Source of the DNA: Hymenobacter radiodurans
GTDB taxonomy: Bacteria > Bacteroidota > Bacteroidia > Cytophagales > Hymenobacteraceae
Length of the DNA: 64,000 nucleotides
NCBI RefSeq assembly: GCF_004355185.1
Contig: NZ_CP037922.1
Coordinates: 4,372,001-4,436,000, forward strand
Direction of reading: 5' to 3'
Position 1 is the first letter of the stretch; each line of letters starts with the position of its first letter. The translations under genes were made by a program, and so were the position numbers. Shown piece by piece: positions 36,541-46,254 of this stretch. The notes under the pieces were generated by a model that was not told the origin of the DNA, made no database searches, and worked only from the letters and a program-made list of their open reading frames with translations.

Positions 36541-37361
36541 GGCACCCCTCCCCTTCTGCCTTCTGGCGAATCTTAGTTCCTTGTCTGTTGCTGTGGCTGG
36601 CCGTTGCCGGAATTTGCCCCCCAGCCTTCGCCCAAGATTTGCCCCCCAGACCCAGTCCGCCCCGACTGGTGAACGACCTGGCCGGTATGCTGCGCCCCGA
36701 TGAGGTAGCAGCGCTGGAAAATAAGCTGGTTGCTTACGACGACTCTACGTCTTCTCAAATTGCTGTCGTAACCATCCCAACGCTAGGTGATTATGAGCTG
36801 GCCGACTACGCTCAGCAGCTGTACGAAGCGTGGGGCATTGGGCAAAAAGGCACCAACAACGGCATCCTGATTCTGGTAGCCGAAAAAGAGCGCAAAGCCC
36901 GCATTCAAACGGGCTACGGCCTGGAAGGCGCTGTGCCGGATGCGTTGGCGAAGCGTATTATTTCCAATACCGTGGTGCCGGCCTTTCAGCAACAGCGCTA
37001 CTATGATGGCCTCGACCGGGCTACGGATCAGCTTATTGCGCTGGCCAAGGGCGAATACAAAGCCGACCCAGCCACAAACCGACGAGAGCGCAGCAGCGAC
37101 GACAGCGGCTCCGGTTGGACTTTCTGGCTGGTAATCGGGGTGCTGGTGCTGTTTCTGCTGATGCGCAACCGCGGTGGCGGCTCCGGCGGCCGCCGTAGTC
37201 GGGGCTTCGGGGCATGGGTATTCCGCCCGTTATTTTCGGCGACTTCAGTGGCGGACGCGGCGTATTTGGCGGCGGAGGCGGCGGCTTCGGGGGTGGAGGC
37301 GGTGGCTTTGGCGGCTTCGGGGCGGTAGCTCCGGCGGCGGCGGGCCAGCGGCGACTGGTAA
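36537..37361 (+). CDS. TPM domain protein with glycine-rich tail, three apparent frameshifts
   Basis: About 275 aa if three bases are restored. Visible without correction: a signal peptide (LVPCLLLWLAVAGICPPAFA), a complete TPM domain (LVNDLAGMLRPDEVAALENK, SSQIAVVTIPTLGDYELADY, RKARIQTGYGLEGAVPD) and a membrane helix (GWTFWLVIGVLVLFLLM). Then the frame breaks at G runs at 37209-37212, 37319-37322 and 37342-37344; adding one G at each gives the usual tail: GFGGMGIPPVIFGDF, long glycine repeats and a final ASGDW. The corrected stop (37359-37361) abuts the stop of the converging exonuclease gene. The G-rich tail is where run errors are likeliest. Confidence 0.85.
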
Positions 37362-37981
37362 TTACTGCGCTTCTTCGGCGCTACGCGCCCCAACTTGCTG
37401 ATATACTGGCAACTCATAAAACGGCCGCAACAGCTGGATGACATCCAGCGCATCGGCTACGGCTTCGTGCGCCACGGTGTTGTCGTCAAACTTTGCGCGA
37501 GCCTTGCAGATGCTCATTGTGGGCAGACGCGAATCCTTCTTCCAGTTTAGATAGAACGCGGCAGGGTCCAGCATAGCGGGCTCAGCCCGCACCAAAGTGC
37601 CGTAGCCGGGCAACTCGCGCAGAAAGCCCAGGTCGAAAGAAGCGATATTCTTCCCAGCCATAGTCACCGTCACGCAGTTGTGCTTGTCAGCATTGAAGCC
37701 TTCAGCCAGTAAAAAGTCTCGCAATTGAGGCAGTAGCTCTTCTGGGGGCAAATTTCAGGGTTAGGCTCCTTGCGCGACAATTCTTCCAGCAAGCGCGCAT
37801 TCAAGGCCAGCGCGCCGGCTGTGCCTACGTACTCCGGATGCCGCACCGCCCGTCGAAAAACCGGCAAATCGGTCAGTGGCCTTGGGCGCTTGGTGTCTTC
37901 CACTACAGCCGCTAGTTCCAGAATCTGATGGCGTTGGGGCTTGCCGCCGGTGGTTTCGAGGTCGAGGGAGATGTAGCGCAT
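37362..37981 (-). CDS. DnaQ-like 3'-5' exonuclease, one apparent frameshift
   Basis: About 206 aa when one base is restored at the G5 run 37744-37748. The start MRYISLDLETTGGKPQRHQI holds exonuclease motif I (DxE), and KNIASFDLGFL matches motif II. HEAVADALDVIQLL matches motif III (HxxxxD). The break joins KEPNPEICP to PEELLPQLRDFLLAEGFNAD, and the extra base recreates the GGGGGGCAAAT motif common in this genome. It probably trims DNA or RNA 3' ends; it is not the PolIII epsilon subunit by size. Its stop codon directly follows that of the TPM gene. Confidence 0.85.
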
Positions 37982-38034
37982 TCCTGACTGTACGGGTAGC
38001 AGTAAGCAGACGTTGGGGCTGCCACCGCTACTTC

Positions 38035-38673
38035 TTAATGATCACTCATTACGCCCGCTTTGATAGCCACTGGCAAGCGGTTTTCGACCGGCGGCACGGG
38101 GCAGGAATATTGCCCCCCATACGCGCAGAACGGGTTGTAGGCCCGATTGAAATCCAGCACCACTTTTCCGTTTTGAATTTGGCCGAGGCGCAAGTCGAGG
38201 TAACGGCCGCCACCGTAGCTGCTATGGCCGTTGGTGCGGTCGGTGAAGGGAACAAACAGATAATCTTGGTAGCCTTCTTTCTGTAGTAGATCAAGGCTTT
38301 GGTAAATAGTGAGCTTCAATTCCTGCCCATCAAGCGTGAAATAAGCGTCGCCATATTTGCGGTACATCGGCCGGCGGGCGGTGCTGGTTTCCATCTCAAA
38401 AGGAGCAGCCAGCGAATCGCGGATAAAACGGGCCTCAACGCGAGCAGCGCGATTGAGTGGGAAAAACGGCAGTCCCTTGAATTTCTTTAGCTCCTTCGCG
38501 GGCAAGGGCGACTCGGCCGGGTTGCGGTATTCAGCGTTGAGTTCCTGCTGGAAAGCGGCTACTTCTTTAGCGTGGTCTGCGGCTGGGAGCGTAGGAATGG
38601 CAGCCGTTGTTTGGGCTGTGGCGCTCAAGGAATATAAAACCAGCAGCAGGGGAAAAAGGTAAGTGTATTTCAT
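38035..38673 (-). CDS. DUF1684 domain-containing exported protein
   Basis: 212 aa. Signal peptide MKYTYLFPLLLVLYSLSATA, then AQTTAAIP. DUF1684 features: ELNAEYRNPAESPLPAKELK, GLPFFPLNRAARVEARFI, the KYGDAYFTLDGQELKLTIY strand pair, FVPFTDRTNGHSSYGGGRYL and YNPFCAYGGQYSCPVPP at the C-terminus. The family is widespread; the conserved acidic and aromatic core suggests an enzyme, but its reaction is unknown. Monocistronic. Confidence 0.88.
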   Translation of the reverse strand: MKYTYLFPLLLVLYSLSATAQTTAAIPTLPAADHAKEVAAFQQELNAEYRNPAESPLPAKELKKFKGLPFFPLNRAARVEARFIRDSLAAPFEMETSTARRPMYRKYGDAYFTLDGQELKLTIYQSLDLLQKEGYQDYLFVPFTDRTNGHSSYGGGRYLDLRLGQIQNGKVVLDFNRAYNPFCAYGGQYSCPVPPVENRLPVAIKAGVMSDH

Positions 38674-38785
38674 GCTCCAAAGTACTCGGGCTTTAGCATA
38701 CTCGTAGTATTATTGACCGAACACGGCAGGCTCTGGCGCGTTTACTTCATACGCTCGCCCACCTACCGCTTGTATCTTCGCCCCC

Positions 38786-41638
38786 ATGACCGAATCTACC
38801 GCCCCCGAAACTCCCAAAAAACTCTTTCTCCTCGACGCTTTCGCCCTTATTTACCGCGCCCACTTCGCTTTTAGCAAGAATCCGCGCATCAATTCCAAGG
38901 GAATGAATACGGGCGCCGTACTCGGCTTTACCAACACGCTCGTGGAGGTGCTACAGAAGGAAAAACCCACCCACCTCGGCGTAGCCTTCGATGCTCAGAA
39001 GAAAACGTTCCGCCACGACAGTTTCGCCGAGTACAAGGCTCAGCGCCAGGCAATGCCCGAAGATATCGGCACGGCCATCCCCTATATCAAGCGGGTAATT
39101 GATGCCTTCAACATCCCGATTCTGATGGTGGACGGCTTCGAGGCCGACGACGTGATTGGCACCCTGGCCCAGCGCGCCGAAGCGCAAGGCTTTGAGGTGT
39201 TTATGATGACGCCCGACAAAGACTACTGTCAGCTCGTTACCGAAAAAATCAAGATCTACCGGCCCGCCTTTATGGGTAATGCCGCTGAAGTGCTGGATCT
39301 TGCCCATGTCCTGCAGCGCTTCGAGATTGAGCGCGTAGAGCAGGTAACCGACATTCTGGGCTTACAAGGTGATGCGTCCGATAACATTCCGGGCATTCCA
39401 GGTATTGGCGAAAAAACCGCCAAAACGCTGATCCAAAAGTACGGCTCCGTGGAGCAACTGATTGCTCACGTAGATGAGCTGAAAGGCAAGCAGCAGGAAA
39501 ACGTGCGCAACTTCGCCGAGCAGGGCCTGATGAGCAAGGAGCTAGCCACTATTCATGTGAACGTGCCCATTCCGTTTGAGCCCGACGCCCTGAAAATGGG
39601 TCCGCCCAATGAGGAACAGCTACGCGCCTTATTCGATGATCTGGAGTTTCGGCAGCTGGCGGCGCGGGTGCTGAGCGGGGGCGCGCCAACCACATCTACG
39701 CCTTCGCCACGGGCGCGGCGCGCGGCGGCTGGGGGGCAAATTGCGCTGTTTGGTGCGCCAGTTTCTACAGCTACCGCGGAGGATGAGGAGGAAGATGAAT
39801 TTTTGCCCCCCGCCACCAAACGCACCCTTGCCGACGTGCCGCATCAGTATCACCTGATTGATACGCCGGCGCTACGTAAGTCTTTGCTGGGCTTCCTGAT
39901 GCAGCAGAAAGAGGTCAGCTTCGATACCGAAACGACTGGGTTGGATACGATGACTTCGCGGCTGGTGGGTTTGTCGTTCTGCTACTTGCCCGGCGAGGCG
40001 TACTATGTGCCGGTTCCGCACGACGATATGACTGCCGTTCAGGCTATTGTAGATGAGTTTCGGCCTTTTCTTGAGAGTGAAACTATTGGCAAGATTGGCC
40101 AGAACATCAAGTACGATCTCACTATTCTGAAGCACTACAACGTGCGGGTGCGTGGGCCCTTGTTTGACACCATGCTGGCTCACTACCTGCTGGAGCCCGA
40201 TATGCGCCACAACATGGACATTTTGGCCGAAACCTACCTGCATTACACGCCGGTTTCTATCATAGAACTTATCGGACCCAAGGGCAAAAACCAGAAAACC
40301 ATGGCCGATTTGCCCCCCAGCCAGGTAAGCGACTACGCCTGCGAAGACGCCGATGTGACCTTGCAGCTCAAGCACGTATTCGAGCCCAAACTAGCTAAAA
40401 TCGGCCTATTGAAGCTACTGAACGAAGTAGAAAACCCGCTGGTGCCGGTGTTGGCCGATGTAGAATATGAAGGCGTACGCATCGACAGCTCGGCCATGGG
40501 TGAATATTCTGCTGAACTGCAAGGCTACATTACGGATCTGGAAAAGCAGATTTTTCAGGCGGCCGGGCAAGAGTTCAATATCGGCTCGCCCAAACAGCTT
40601 GGGGAGGTTTTGTTTGATAAAATGCAGCTCGGTGGCGGTAAAATCAAGAAAACCAAAACCGGCCAGTACGCCACCGGCGAGGAGATTCTGAGCGTGCTGG
40701 CTATTGACAACCCTGTGGCCGCGCTGATTTTGGAATACCGCCAGCTGACTAAGCTGCGCTCTACGTACGTGGAAGCGTTGCCGCAGCTTGTATGTGAGCT
40801 AGATGGCCGTGTGCACACGTCCTTCAATCAAGCCGTAACGGCCACCGGGCGCCTGAGCAGCACCAATCCTAACCTCCAGAACATCCCGATTCGCACGGAG
40901 AAAGGCCGTGAAATCCGCAAAGCCTTCGTGCCTCGCGACGCCGACCATTTACTGGTTGCAGCCGACTACTCGCAAATCGAGCTGCGCATCATGGCCGACT
41001 TCAGCAAGGACGCAACGATGATTGAGGCTTTCCGCCAAGGCATCGACATTCACAGCAGTACGGCCAGCAAAGTGTTTGATGTGCCGCTTTCAGCCGTGGA
41101 TGCCGAGATGCGCCGTAAAGCCAAGACCGTGAACTTCGGTATCATCTACGGTATTTCAGCGTTTGGTTTGGCCCAGCGCCTGAGCATTTCGCGCAAGGAA
41201 GCGCAGGATATTATCGAGGCCTATTTTGAGGAATTCGGGGCCGTAAAACGCTTCATGGATGAAAGCATTAACAAAGCTCGAGAGCTAGAATACGCCGAAA
41301 CGCTGCTCGGTCGCCGCCGCTATCTACGCGACATTAATTCACGCAACGCTACGCTAAGGGGCTTCACCGAGCGCAACGCCATCAACGCGCCCATCCAAGG
41401 CACCGCCGCCGATATCATCAAAATTGCCATGATCCGCATCCACGATTGGCTGGAAAAGGAAAAGCTAGGCACTAAGATGATTCTGCAAGTCCACGACGAA
41501 CTGGTGTTCGACGCGCCAAAGGAGGAAATTGAGTATATCACGCCGCGCATCAAAGAACTAATGATCAACGCGTTGCCCCTAAGCGTACCAATGGAAGTGG
41601 AAGTAGGCACGGGCAGCAACTGGCTACAGGCGCATTAG
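38786..41638 (+). CDS. polA: DNA polymerase I
   Basis: 950 aa with all three activities. The N-terminal 5'-3' nuclease (about residues 1-300) has FLLDAFALIYRAHFAF, VDGFEADDVIGTLA and GIPGIGEKTAKTLIQKYG. The 3'-5' exonuclease keeps its catalytic residues (VSFDTETTGLDTM, GQNIKYDLTIL, DYACEDADVTLQL), so proofreading should be active. The polymerase domain has motif A DYSQIELRIMADF, motif B RRKAKTVNFGIIYG and motif C LQVHDELVFDAP. A linker of about 50 residues with acidic runs lies between the nuclease and exonuclease domains. It repairs DNA and removes Okazaki primers. Single-gene unit. Confidence 0.96.
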   Translation: MTESTAPETPKKLFLLDAFALIYRAHFAFSKNPRINSKGMNTGAVLGFTNTLVEVLQKEKPTHLGVAFDAQKKTFRHDSFAEYKAQRQAMPEDIGTAIPYIKRVIDAFNIPILMVDGFEADDVIGTLAQRAEAQGFEVFMMTPDKDYCQLVTEKIKIYRPAFMGNAAEVLDLAHVLQRFEIERVEQVTDILGLQGDASDNIPGIPGIGEKTAKTLIQKYGSVEQLIAHVDELKGKQQENVRNFAEQGLMSKELATIHVNVPIPFEPDALKMGPPNEEQLRALFDDLEFRQLAARVLSGGAPTTSTPSPRARRAAAGGQIALFGAPVSTATAEDEEEDEFLPPATKRTLADVPHQYHLIDTPALRKSLLGFLMQQKEVSFDTETTGLDTMTSRLVGLSFCYLPGEAYYVPVPHDDMTAVQAIVDEFRPFLESETIGKIGQNIKYDLTILKHYNVRVRGPLFDTMLAHYLLEPDMRHNMDILAETYLHYTPVSIIELIGPKGKNQKTMADLPPSQVSDYACEDADVTLQLKHVFEPKLAKIGLLKLLNEVENPLVPVLADVEYEGVRIDSSAMGEYSAELQGYITDLEKQIFQAAGQEFNIGSPKQLGEVLFDKMQLGGGKIKKTKTGQYATGEEILSVLAIDNPVAALILEYRQLTKLRSTYVEALPQLVCELDGRVHTSFNQAVTATGRLSSTNPNLQNIPIRTEKGREIRKAFVPRDADHLLVAADYSQIELRIMADFSKDATMIEAFRQGIDIHSSTASKVFDVPLSAVDAEMRRKAKTVNFGIIYGISAFGLAQRLSISRKEAQDIIEAYFEEFGAVKRFMDESINKARELEYAETLLGRRRYLRDINSRNATLRGFTERNAINAPIQGTAADIIKIAMIRIHDWLEKEKLGTKMILQVHDELVFDAPKEEIEYITPRIKELMINALPLSVPMEVEVGTGSNWLQAH

Positions 41639-41783
41639 GCCAGAAGGAATGTTACTGAATGATTCATGATGATAATGTCGTCGAAATAGAGCGACTTAAT
41701 AACGGTAATTGACGGAGCCTAAGCCCTTCAAGCACCTACCTCCGTATAGTGTGGCTACACTTCCATATTTATCCTTAGCGCTT

Positions 41784-42218
41784 ATGCCACACCAGGTCCA
41801 TACCTCCACATTGCAGAATGTAGCCCGCGGCGCGCTAGGTACCTTTATGATTGTAGCCGGCACGGGACACCTCACTTTTGCGCGGCAGGAATTTCAGGCC
41901 CAGGTACCCGATTTTGTGCCTCTGGATAAGGATACCACCGTGCTGGCATCAGGAGTGGTGGAAATTGGGCTGGGGTTGGCGCTCCTAGCGCTGAAAGGGC
42001 AGAACCGGGTGCGGATGGGTTTGGGGTTGGCAGCCTTCTATGCGCTGGTATTTCCCGGCAATATTCATCAATACACGCATCATATCTCGGCTTTTGGCCT
42101 CGATACCGATGCCAAGCGACTTGGTCGGCTGTTTTTTCAGCCTGTGCTGATGGGTTGGGCCCTGTGGTCGACAGGAGCTTTGCAAGCCTTGAAACAAAAG
42201 CAGAACGACCGAACATAG
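41784..42218 (+). CDS. DoxX-like small membrane protein
   Basis: 144 aa from the ATG at 41784 (MPHQVHTSTLQNVARGALGT); the upstream frame has only a TTG. Four hydrophobic segments are seen (LGTFMIVAGTGHLTFA, LASGVVEIGLGLALLAL, MGLGLAAFYALVFPGN, FFQPVLMGWALW), and HQYTHHISAFGL lies between the last two. This is the DoxX-like layout, in which members act near quinone or thiol redox systems, but the link is weak. It precedes the YpdA gene by 54 bp and may be co-transcribed. Confidence 0.65.
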   Translation: MPHQVHTSTLQNVARGALGTFMIVAGTGHLTFARQEFQAQVPDFVPLDKDTTVLASGVVEIGLGLALLALKGQNRVRMGLGLAAFYALVFPGNIHQYTHHISAFGLDTDAKRLGRLFFQPVLMGWALWSTGALQALKQKQNDRT

Positions 42219-42271
42219 CCGCAAATTGGTGAGCCATGAACTCTCGATAGGCTGAGTTGGTATACCTATAT

Positions 42272-43288
42272 ATGACGACGAATCCTTCTTTTGATGTAGT
42301 AGTAATCGGCGCAGGACCGGTGGGTTTGGCCTGCGCTATTGAGGTGCAGCGCCGTGGTCTGTCGGTTTGTGTTGTCGACAAAGGCGCGCTGGTTAATTCT
42401 ATCGTGGGATATCCTACGAATATGGAGTTTTTCTCCACGCCCGAGCTGCTCGAAATTGGTGGCTACCCTTTCCCAACTAGCGGCTATAAGCCCTTACGTG
42501 AAGACGCGCTGGATTATTACCGTCGCGTAGCCTTCGCCGAAAAGCTCAATCTCCGCCTATATGAACGCGTGCTAGGGCTGGAAGGCGAAGCCGGTGCCTA
42601 CGAGCTGCGCACGAACCTGGGACTTATTCAGGCTCAATCAGTGATTGTAGCGACGGGTTTCTTTGACGTGCCAAACAAGCTAAACGTGCCAGGCGAAGAA
42701 CTGCCCCACGTAAGTCACTACTACAAAGAGCCCTATGCCCATGTTGGTCAGCCGGTGATTGTGGTGGGGGCCAAAAATTCTTCGGCCAAAGCGGCGCTGC
42801 AATTAGCCCGCGCGGGCGCTGATGTGACCTTAGTAGTGCGCGGACCAGCGTTGGCCGAATCGGTGAAGTACTGGATTAGACCAGATTTGGTGAATCGTAT
42901 TGCCGAGGGTCGAATCAAAGCCCTTTTCAACACCACTATTTCGGCCATCCGACCCGGCGAGATAGATGTAGTGACAGAAAATGCCCCCCAAACCCTACCT
43001 GCCAGCTTCATCTACGCCCTCACTGGCTACCGTCCCGACTACAGCTTGCTTGCTGCCTTAGGCATCGACACGCAGCCAGATGCCGTGTGCACTCCCTGGC
43101 ACGATCCCGAGACTTTCGAAACCAACCGCACAGGTGTATACTTGGCTGGTACCGTGTGCGGGGGGCTAAATACCAGTCGGTGGTTTATTGAGAACGGCCG
43201 CTATCATGCGGCCGTTATTGCAGCGCACCTTGCCGGTCAGGCAGCTCCTACTTTGCCTCCCGTGCTTCAGCCCGTACAATTATCATAA
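42272..43288 (+). CDS. ypdA: YpdA family bacillithiol disulfide reductase candidate
   Basis: 338 aa from the ATG at 42272. FAD motif VVVIGAGPVGLACAIEVQRR at the N-terminus, a central NADPH motif VIVVGAKNSSAKAALQLARAG, YWIRPDLVNRIAEGRIKALF, and GVYLAGTVCGGLNTSRWFIE at the C-terminus. YpdA lacks the CxxC pair of thioredoxin reductases, as here. In Bacillota it reduces bacillithiol disulfide; its presence here suggests a bacillithiol-type thiol, which I cannot confirm from this window. The gene ends at a strong bidirectional terminator. Confidence 0.88.
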   Translation: MTTNPSFDVVVIGAGPVGLACAIEVQRRGLSVCVVDKGALVNSIVGYPTNMEFFSTPELLEIGGYPFPTSGYKPLREDALDYYRRVAFAEKLNLRLYERVLGLEGEAGAYELRTNLGLIQAQSVIVATGFFDVPNKLNVPGEELPHVSHYYKEPYAHVGQPVIVVGAKNSSAKAALQLARAGADVTLVVRGPALAESVKYWIRPDLVNRIAEGRIKALFNTTISAIRPGEIDVVTENAPQTLPASFIYALTGYRPDYSLLAALGIDTQPDAVCTPWHDPETFETNRTGVYLAGTVCGGLNTSRWFIENGRYHAAVIAAHLAGQAAPTLPPVLQPVQLS

Positions 43289-43311
43289 CACCGGTCAGTT
43301 GATTCACACAA

Positions 43312-43345
43312 AAAAGGCCTTCTCCTGTGCAGGAGAAGGCCTTTT
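43312..43345. terminator. strong bidirectional terminator
   Basis: A perfect 15-bp stem, AAAAGGCCTTCTCCT (43312-43326) with its complement (43331-43345), 4-nt loop, between the convergent ypdA and SGNH genes. Confidence 0.9.
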
Positions 43346-43364
43346 CACTTTTTAGTGAGGCGAA

Positions 43365-44822
43365 TTAAGGGAACTTCACACCAGGATAATCATTAGCATT
43401 CAGCGTCGGTACAGATGCTCCATACTGCTGGTTGATGATGCGAATCATCTCATTAGCCACGATGGAGTAACCGCGAGGAGTTAAGTGCACACCATCCAAA
43501 GAGAACAAGTTGCCCGTGATAAACTGCGCCGTATTGTTCACGCCGTTCGTCACGATACCACCGCTGGCTACACGAGCGAAAAAGCCATTCACATCGAATA
43601 CAGCCAGGTTTTTTGCCGTTGCTTTGGCTATCATGGCATTGTTGAAGGCGGTAGTAGCCGTGCGTACTGCTGTCTGCTCAACATCGTCAAGCACGAAGGC
43701 GCTTGGAATAGGATTTCCAGCGCTAGTACCAAACGTCTGAAGCGTATCAATACCATAAGTAGTCAGGAAGATCGGAAAACCGGCGGCTGGTTGGCCGCTC
43801 TGCCCATATATATAACGCCAAGCACGACCCGTACGCTGGTTAAGCAAGCCTAGGAAAGGAGAGGAAGTCAGAGTAAAGAGTTGACGACCTACACCGCTAG
43901 CATCGCGAATATCAGCAGTAAGAATTTGTCTACGGTTAGTAGAGGTTGCGCCACCTGGGGCTGAACCGGTCTGAATTACTAGGCCAGGTACACCATTGGG
44001 CAAGCCGGGCTGCGGGGTCAGTAATGTAGCTTTAAATGATGGACCTACCGTCGTGAAGAAAGGAATGTTAGTAACGTCTGGAATAGTAGCAACAATCCCT
44101 TTTGCGCCATTTGCCGTGAGCGCATCAATAAGCTGGTTGTTGTTAGCCGTGAAGGTTGCTGTACTTGTTATTATGCTGGTTGGAGCAGTACTTGCGCCAC
44201 CCGATGTAGCATAACCCAACACGTCATTGTTACCCATCCAAGCCGAGAAGAAAGTTGGGTTAGAGGCTGTTACACGGGCCAGATAAGTTTGAGTAGGCTG
44301 AGCATCAGGTGTAATACGCTCAAACAGTGGATTGCCCTGTACGCTACCGTAGCCAGCCGTCAGAATATCCGACATGCGAATGCCGGGTACACCTAGGTTA
44401 TTAACAGGCTCGGTAAACTTAGTGTAGAGCGGACGAGCCGCTGTAGCGCCAGCCCGCAGAGCTAGCTCTGTGGTAACCGTAGCTGTGATGGGGCTGCCGG
44501 TAGCAGTAAAGCCAGCCAGACGCAGGTAGCCAGTACCGTTGCGCTGAGCTTCTGTGAACAAAGGCTGCACGAACTCGCCGCCGCCTACGCTACGGAACTG
44601 TTGCGCTAACAGGTTGGGATAAGAGTTCAGCTGACCTTCCAAGTACAAGCCGCCGTCTGCATAGCCAGCCGTTAGAGAGTTACCAACAGAGATGTAGCGA
44701 GAGAAGTCCGCGGTGCCACTGCTGGGCTTGATGTCTTGTTCCAGATCAGGCTGGCAGCCCGTGAGAGCCAACCCAAGAAACGCCAGGAACGGGGCGGATT
44801 TAGTAAACAGTTTAGAGGCCAT
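43365..44822 (-). CDS. SGNH/GDSL hydrolase family lipoprotein
   Basis: 485 aa. The N-terminus MASKLFTKSAPFLAFLGLAL then TGC is a lipoprotein signal. SGNH blocks are visible: block I SVGNSLTAGYADGG with the catalytic Ser, a Gly in VNNLGVPGIRMSDI, the Asn in SAWMGNNDVLGYA, and the catalytic Asp/His in DGVHLTPRGYSIVANEM. A long Ser/Thr-rich insert is typical of the Bacteroidota form. It follows an OmpP1/FadL-type gene by 24 bp on the same strand, a pairing I know from many Bacteroidota, suggesting a joint role in uptake and cleavage of hydrophobic substrates. Confidence 0.88.
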   Translation of the reverse strand: MASKLFTKSAPFLAFLGLALTGCQPDLEQDIKPSSGTADFSRYISVGNSLTAGYADGGLYLEGQLNSYPNLLAQQFRSVGGGEFVQPLFTEAQRNGTGYLRLAGFTATGSPITATVTTELALRAGATAARPLYTKFTEPVNNLGVPGIRMSDILTAGYGSVQGNPLFERITPDAQPTQTYLARVTASNPTFFSAWMGNNDVLGYATSGGASTAPTSIITSTATFTANNNQLIDALTANGAKGIVATIPDVTNIPFFTTVGPSFKATLLTPQPGLPNGVPGLVIQTGSAPGGATSTNRRQILTADIRDASGVGRQLFTLTSSPFLGLLNQRTGRAWRYIYGQSGQPAAGFPIFLTTYGIDTLQTFGTSAGNPIPSAFVLDDVEQTAVRTATTAFNNAMIAKATAKNLAVFDVNGFFARVASGGIVTNGVNNTAQFITGNLFSLDGVHLTPRGYSIVANEMIRIINQQYGASVPTLNANDYPGVKFP

Positions 44823-44845
44823 ATCGATACAAGCGAGGCAAAGAG

Positions 44846-46099
44846 TTAGAAGGAGTAGTTCAGGCCAATACCTGGAATGACAATGTTGGTTTTGTAGGTA
44901 CCTGCTACGCGGTCCTGAGTACCATTGGCCACCAACTGGCTTTGCGTCTGGCTGCGCTTGGAAATGCTTACAAACTGGGTTGAGAAATCTACTCCAAATT
45001 TGCCTACCGCGTACGAAGCACCAATGGTACCGCTAACACGGTTCGCGTCGGGCGTTTCGGGCGTCACGTACCCGTCGCGTACCGGCGACTCATCATAAGC
45101 AGCACCAGCACGCACGGTCAAGCCATCCGTAATTTTGTACTGTCCACCTAAGCGGAAAGTGAGCGCATCTTCATAGTTACGCTTCGATACGCTGGTGTTG
45201 GAACCGTTGATAGGATCAGCAAACGTGAACTCTAGGGTTTTGTACTTGCTCCACTCGGCATAGTTCACGTCGAGGCCGATGGTGAGCTTCTCTGTAGGCA
45301 TAATGCCGATACCGATGCTGGTAGTAGCAATCAGGGGTAGTGTAGCGTCGAACTTGGTATTAGGAAAACGAGCCGCTAATACCGAGTTAGGGTCGATGTC
45401 GGTGAAGGTAACGTCGCCGCCTTTCACCTCGGCATCAATCTTCGAACGATAGTTTATACCTAGGCTAAACTTCTCAGATGGCTTAAAGAAGACACCCGCG
45501 TTGAAACCGATTTTGCGTTCTGCCTCGCCGTCGAGTTCAATATGGCCAAAGGAATCTGGCAAAGGCACATCGCGCTGTAGGTTTACCGCACCGTAAGCCA
45601 ATACCGTCAGGCCAGCGCCCACGCTGATCTGATCCGTGATGGCGTAGCTGAAAGTAGGCTGCACATAAACCGCCTGAAGCTCAATCTCTGTCAGAGCCGT
45701 GCGGCCCTCCCAACCCTCAGCATATTTCAGCGTGCTGCCAAAAGGCGTGTACACCGCAATACCCGCCCGAAACTTGCCTTCTGCTGGGCCAAAGCTCGCG
45801 TACAGGTTAAAAGGCGTAACTACTGAGTTGCGTAGCTCGCGCTGCGTACTTCCTCCTTCGGCCACAAAAGCCGAGCGGGCAAACGTAGCATTAACTCCTA
45901 CTTGTACGCCCCGCTCGCGTACCATTGCCAGCGCACCCGGGTTGTAAAACATAGCAGCCTGATCGAGCGATAAGCCAACGCCAACGCCGCCCATGCCGTT
46001 GTTTTTCTGCCCGGCTAGCGTCACCTGATAGCCACCCGCCGAGGCCGCAGTACTCGTAAGTAGCGCACCACCCACTAGGAGTAGAGATTGTAACTTCAT
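44846..46099 (-). CDS. OmpP1/FadL/TodX family outer membrane transporter
   Basis: 417 aa. Signal peptide MKLQSLLLVGGALLTSTAAS, then AGGYQVTLAGQKNNGMGGVG, the typical N-terminus. The plug-like VGLSLDQAAMFYNPGALAMV is diagnostic for the family (compare NPAG). The remainder has beta-strand alternation and ends in a terminal aromatic (PGIGLNYSF). It forms an outer-membrane channel for hydrophobic compounds such as long-chain fatty acids. First gene of a two-gene operon with the SGNH lipoprotein. Confidence 0.92.
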   Translation of the reverse strand: MKLQSLLLVGGALLTSTAASAGGYQVTLAGQKNNGMGGVGVGLSLDQAAMFYNPGALAMVRERGVQVGVNATFARSAFVAEGGSTQRELRNSVVTPFNLYASFGPAEGKFRAGIAVYTPFGSTLKYAEGWEGRTALTEIELQAVYVQPTFSYAITDQISVGAGLTVLAYGAVNLQRDVPLPDSFGHIELDGEAERKIGFNAGVFFKPSEKFSLGINYRSKIDAEVKGGDVTFTDIDPNSVLAARFPNTKFDATLPLIATTSIGIGIMPTEKLTIGLDVNYAEWSKYKTLEFTFADPINGSNTSVSKRNYEDALTFRLGGQYKITDGLTVRAGAAYDESPVRDGYVTPETPDANRVSGTIGASYAVGKFGVDFSTQFVSISKRSQTQSQLVANGTQDRVAGTYKTNIVIPGIGLNYSF

Positions 46100-46254
46100 A
46101 AAAAAGGGGAATGAGTGAGAATTTGCGGTTTATGGCACTAAATGTAAGTAGAAAAATTAATCAAATTAGTAGGCGTGCCGAGTAGTTTACAAGACGCTCT
46201 AAACTTTGAACAATTTGCCTTCATTGGATATTGGGGGCAAATTAGCAATAATGT

